From PHAA01 sp034927445 (GTDB taxonomy: Bacteria > Bacillota > Syntrophomonadia > Syntrophomonadales > Syntrophomonadaceae), in the NCBI GenBank assembly GCA_034927445.1, contig JAYFPZ010000042.1:1-64000 (forward strand): a stretch of DNA of 64,000 nt. The letters run 5' to 3'. Below, piece after piece: positions 62,333 to 64,000 of the stretch. Each line of letters begins with the position of its first letter. Position 1 is the stretch's first letter. The position numbers were made by a program, and so were the translations under genes. The notes beneath the pieces are model-generated. The model was not told where the DNA came from, made no database searches, and saw only the letters and a list, made by a program, of their open reading frames with translations.

Positions 62333-62540
62333 AGACGCGGAATAACGCGGACTTTTATGACTCGCGCAGACCAAGGGATAGAATAGCCCTAGATATCGCT
62401 GATTTAAATGATTATCGCAGATAATTTTAAATATTATGAGAAGATAGTAACAAAATTTAGGCAAAACTTATAGTGAGCTGAAAAGTCTAATTCTTAATAA
62501 TGGTCTGCGTAAGTCATAAAAGTCTGCGTAGTCCGCGTCT
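62333..62540. mobile_element. Small inverted-repeat element between murT and gatD
   Basis: The minus strand of 62333-62372 and the plus strand of 62502-62540 share about 35 of 40 positions, with AGTCATAAAAGT and CCGCGTCT in common. They form terminal inverted repeats around 129 bp. The element carries no gene and splits what is normally a tight murT-gatD pair, so it looks like a MITE or similar repeat. Similar words (ACGCAGATTATAGACT) occur at 63978-63993. No target duplication was identified. Confidence 0.55.
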
Positions 62541-62542
62541 AT

Positions 62543-63958
62543 TTATCCTTCACTTTTCTGCCGGCGGCGTTCATCCAAGTCCGCGCTGGGCCCCGTCTCG
62601 ATTCCGCCGTATTTTTTCTTCAGCTTGACCAGTATCTTACGGCTGGCAAACAATGCGGTGTAAGTGCAGAGAATGTAGCTAACATCGCTGTCGAGATCAA
62701 CGGCCTGCTCGATTCCGGTCTGCAGTTCGGGCTCTATCGTGATTTTTTCCGGGTTAAGGCCGGCGTACTTGATCCGGACCGCCATGTCTCCGCTGCGCTG
62801 CCCGGAGCAGATTACCCGGTTGATCCGGTTTTCCGCGCCGTTGATAAACTCCAGATCCGCATCCCATATCCAGCTCACGTCCCGGCCGTCGGCGGCGTTG
62901 TCGTTCAAGGCCATGAACAGGTTCTGGCGGTTCTCATCCTGGAGGAGCATGCTCAGGCTCTGGTTGAGACCGGTGGGATTCTTGACCAGGATCAGCACCA
63001 CTTTTTTGCCTTTGATATTGAAAGTCTCCATGCGTCCGGCGCCCGGCTGAAAACCGGCTATAGCCTTCCGGATGACCTCCGGTTGGAACCCCGCCAGCGA
63101 TGCCAGCGCGGTCGCGGCCAGGACGTTGTAAGCATTGTAAAAGCCCTGGAAAGGGCTCTCGATAACCATATCCTTGACCTTCAGGCGGAGGCTGGGGGTC
63201 AGTTGCAATTCGCTGCCGATGAAATCAGGCGGAGGGTTATGATTATTGCACTGGGGGCAGTGATAAACCCCCAGCTGGGCATAGTGGAAGCGCGAGTAAT
63301 TGAGCTCCCGGCCGCAAAAAACGCAGTATCTCCCTTCCCTGCTCTCGGCCCCCACCAAGGTATCGTATTCGGTCTCTCCAAACCCGTAATACCAGCAGAT
63401 CCGGCCGGTCTCCGCCGGGAAATTGGATTCCAGGGGGTCGTCCGCGTTCAATATCATTTCCACCTCCGTATCCCGGACCGCTTTCAAGATCAAACGGATG
63501 GTATAGTCCAGCTCGCCATACCTGTCCAACTGGTCGCGGAAGAAATTGGTGATTACCAGGTATCTGGGTTTTATTAATTTGATCAGGAGGGGGACGTTGG
63601 CTTCATCCGTCTCCAGCAGGGCATAATCCATAGGCCTGGTTCCCACAATATTGGTCTGGCTGATATAGGCGGTCGTAATGCCGGCTAGCATATTGGCCCC
63701 GGCTTGATTGTGGACATAGCTGCAGCCCTGCTCTCTGATAATGGCAGCTATCATGTTGGTAGTGGTGGTTTTGCCGTTGGTGCCGGTCACAATGAATGTG
63801 TCTTTATATGTATTGCCGCCCAGTTCCCTGAGCAAAGGCGGATATATCCTGCTGGCCAGTTTACCGGGCAGGGTACTGCCCTGGTTGCCGGCTATACGGC
63901 TGAGGCTGATAATGGCTTTACCCACCAGTATGGCCGCGATTTTTCGAATATTTAACAT
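62543..63958 (-). CDS. murT: MurT, Mur-ligase-family subunit of lipid II isoglutaminyl synthase
   Basis: This 471-aa protein has the Mur ligase ATP-binding loop FIVTGTNGKTTTTNM near 55-70, and NFFRDQLDRYGELDYT. A four-cysteine zinc ribbon characteristic of MurT is present, CVFCGREL and YHCPQCNNHNP (about 207-235). The C-terminal DUF1727 domain has VKNPTGLNQSL. With GatD it converts the D-glutamate of lipid II to D-isoglutamine in the cytoplasm. ATG at 63958 behind AAGGGTAATTG. The rest of the window to 64000 is its upstream region. Confidence 0.93.
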   Translation of the reverse strand: MLNIRKIAAILVGKAIISLSRIAGNQGSTLPGKLASRIYPPLLRELGGNTYKDTFIVTGTNGKTTTTNMIAAIIREQGCSYVHNQAGANMLAGITTAYISQTNIVGTRPMDYALLETDEANVPLLIKLIKPRYLVITNFFRDQLDRYGELDYTIRLILKAVRDTEVEMILNADDPLESNFPAETGRICWYYGFGETEYDTLVGAESREGRYCVFCGRELNYSRFHYAQLGVYHCPQCNNHNPPPDFIGSELQLTPSLRLKVKDMVIESPFQGFYNAYNVLAATALASLAGFQPEVIRKAIAGFQPGAGRMETFNIKGKKVVLILVKNPTGLNQSLSMLLQDENRQNLFMALNDNAADGRDVSWIWDADLEFINGAENRINRVICSGQRSGDMAVRIKYAGLNPEKITIEPELQTGIEQAVDLDSDVSYILCTYTALFASRKILVKLKKKYGGIETGPSADLDERRRQKSEG

Positions 63959-64000
63959 ACAATCAATTACCCTTAACGCAGATTATAGACTAAGCCAGGA

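Overview
The window looks like a chromosomal segment of a spore-forming, anaerobic member of the Firmicutes (Clostridia), plausibly Syntrophomonas-like. The evidence is gene content: NfnAB electron-bifurcating transhydrogenase, IorAB, several clostridial ferredoxins, a YyaC-type sporulation protein, DnaD/DnaB-type replication proteins, a T-box riboswitch, MurT-GatD, and a C35 terpene (YtpB-like) pair. The family-level placement is inference. Most genes lie on the minus strand.

Left part (1-32,600), metabolic and housekeeping: nfnB-nfnA; a 2[4Fe-4S] ferredoxin; a membrane PAS-GGDEF protein; a sulfate activation operon (cysD with a one-base frameshift, a cysN-cysC fusion, a TauE exporter); a GGDEF/HD-GYP protein; a ~1.1 kb divergent gap; a cytidylate-kinase-like/nuclease-like fusion coupled to hpt; a transsulfuration enzyme; a long minus-strand series dnaD - dnaB-like helicase - small ORF - hisC - yyaC - iorA - iorB, with a DnaA-box cluster upstream; a beta-CASP ribonuclease; a T-box (specifier read as GCC, Ala) leading an Lrp regulator and aminotransferase; a phosphatase-superfamily membrane protein, UbiB kinase, a phasin-like protein, a flavodoxin-ferredoxin, a PNPOx protein and a DUF4349 lipoprotein.

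Middle (32,580-56,000), one large CRISPR-Cas island: an array of 85 repeats and 84 spacers (32,832-38,387) that I read as transcribed on the minus strand from a leader next to cas2; adaptation genes cas2-cas1-cas4; a ruined HicB-like antitoxin gene; type I-B effector genes cas3-cas5-cas7-cas8; a complete type III-B set (cmr6, 5, 4, 3, cas10/cmr2, cmr1); a CorA-family membrane protein; a 93-aa protein; and the only cas6. Genes abut or overlap from 54,949 down to 38,555, so the III-B and I-B modules probably share one mRNA, one Cas6, one adaptation module and one array. CorA with an HD-less Cas10 is the signature of type III-B systems known elsewhere to signal with SAM-AMP, but neither of the known SAM-AMP degrading enzymes is recognisable here.

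The most striking observation is between cas6 and the 93-aa gene. A self-contained small RNA gene (promoter 55,215-55,187, terminator ending near 55,049, minus strand) carries the 3' half of a CRISPR repeat, a 21-nt guide-like segment and the 5' half of a repeat. The first 17 nt of that guide match perfectly a site 93 bp away that lies exactly between the -35-like and -10-like elements of the candidate promoter for the whole cmr/I-B operon. This is the architecture expected of a crRNA-like autorepressor (CreR/CreA type) of the cas operon, here for a CorA-III-B/I-B composite locus.

Right part (56,180-64,000): two tandem paralogous small proteins, an AIM24-family protein, the C35 terpene cyclase plus long-chain prenyl diphosphate synthase, a copper-amine-oxidase-N domain secreted protein, and gatD-murT for peptidoglycan amidation, separated from each other by a small inverted-repeat element. 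Gene starts were re-chosen from ribosome binding sites where the longest ORF was implausible.
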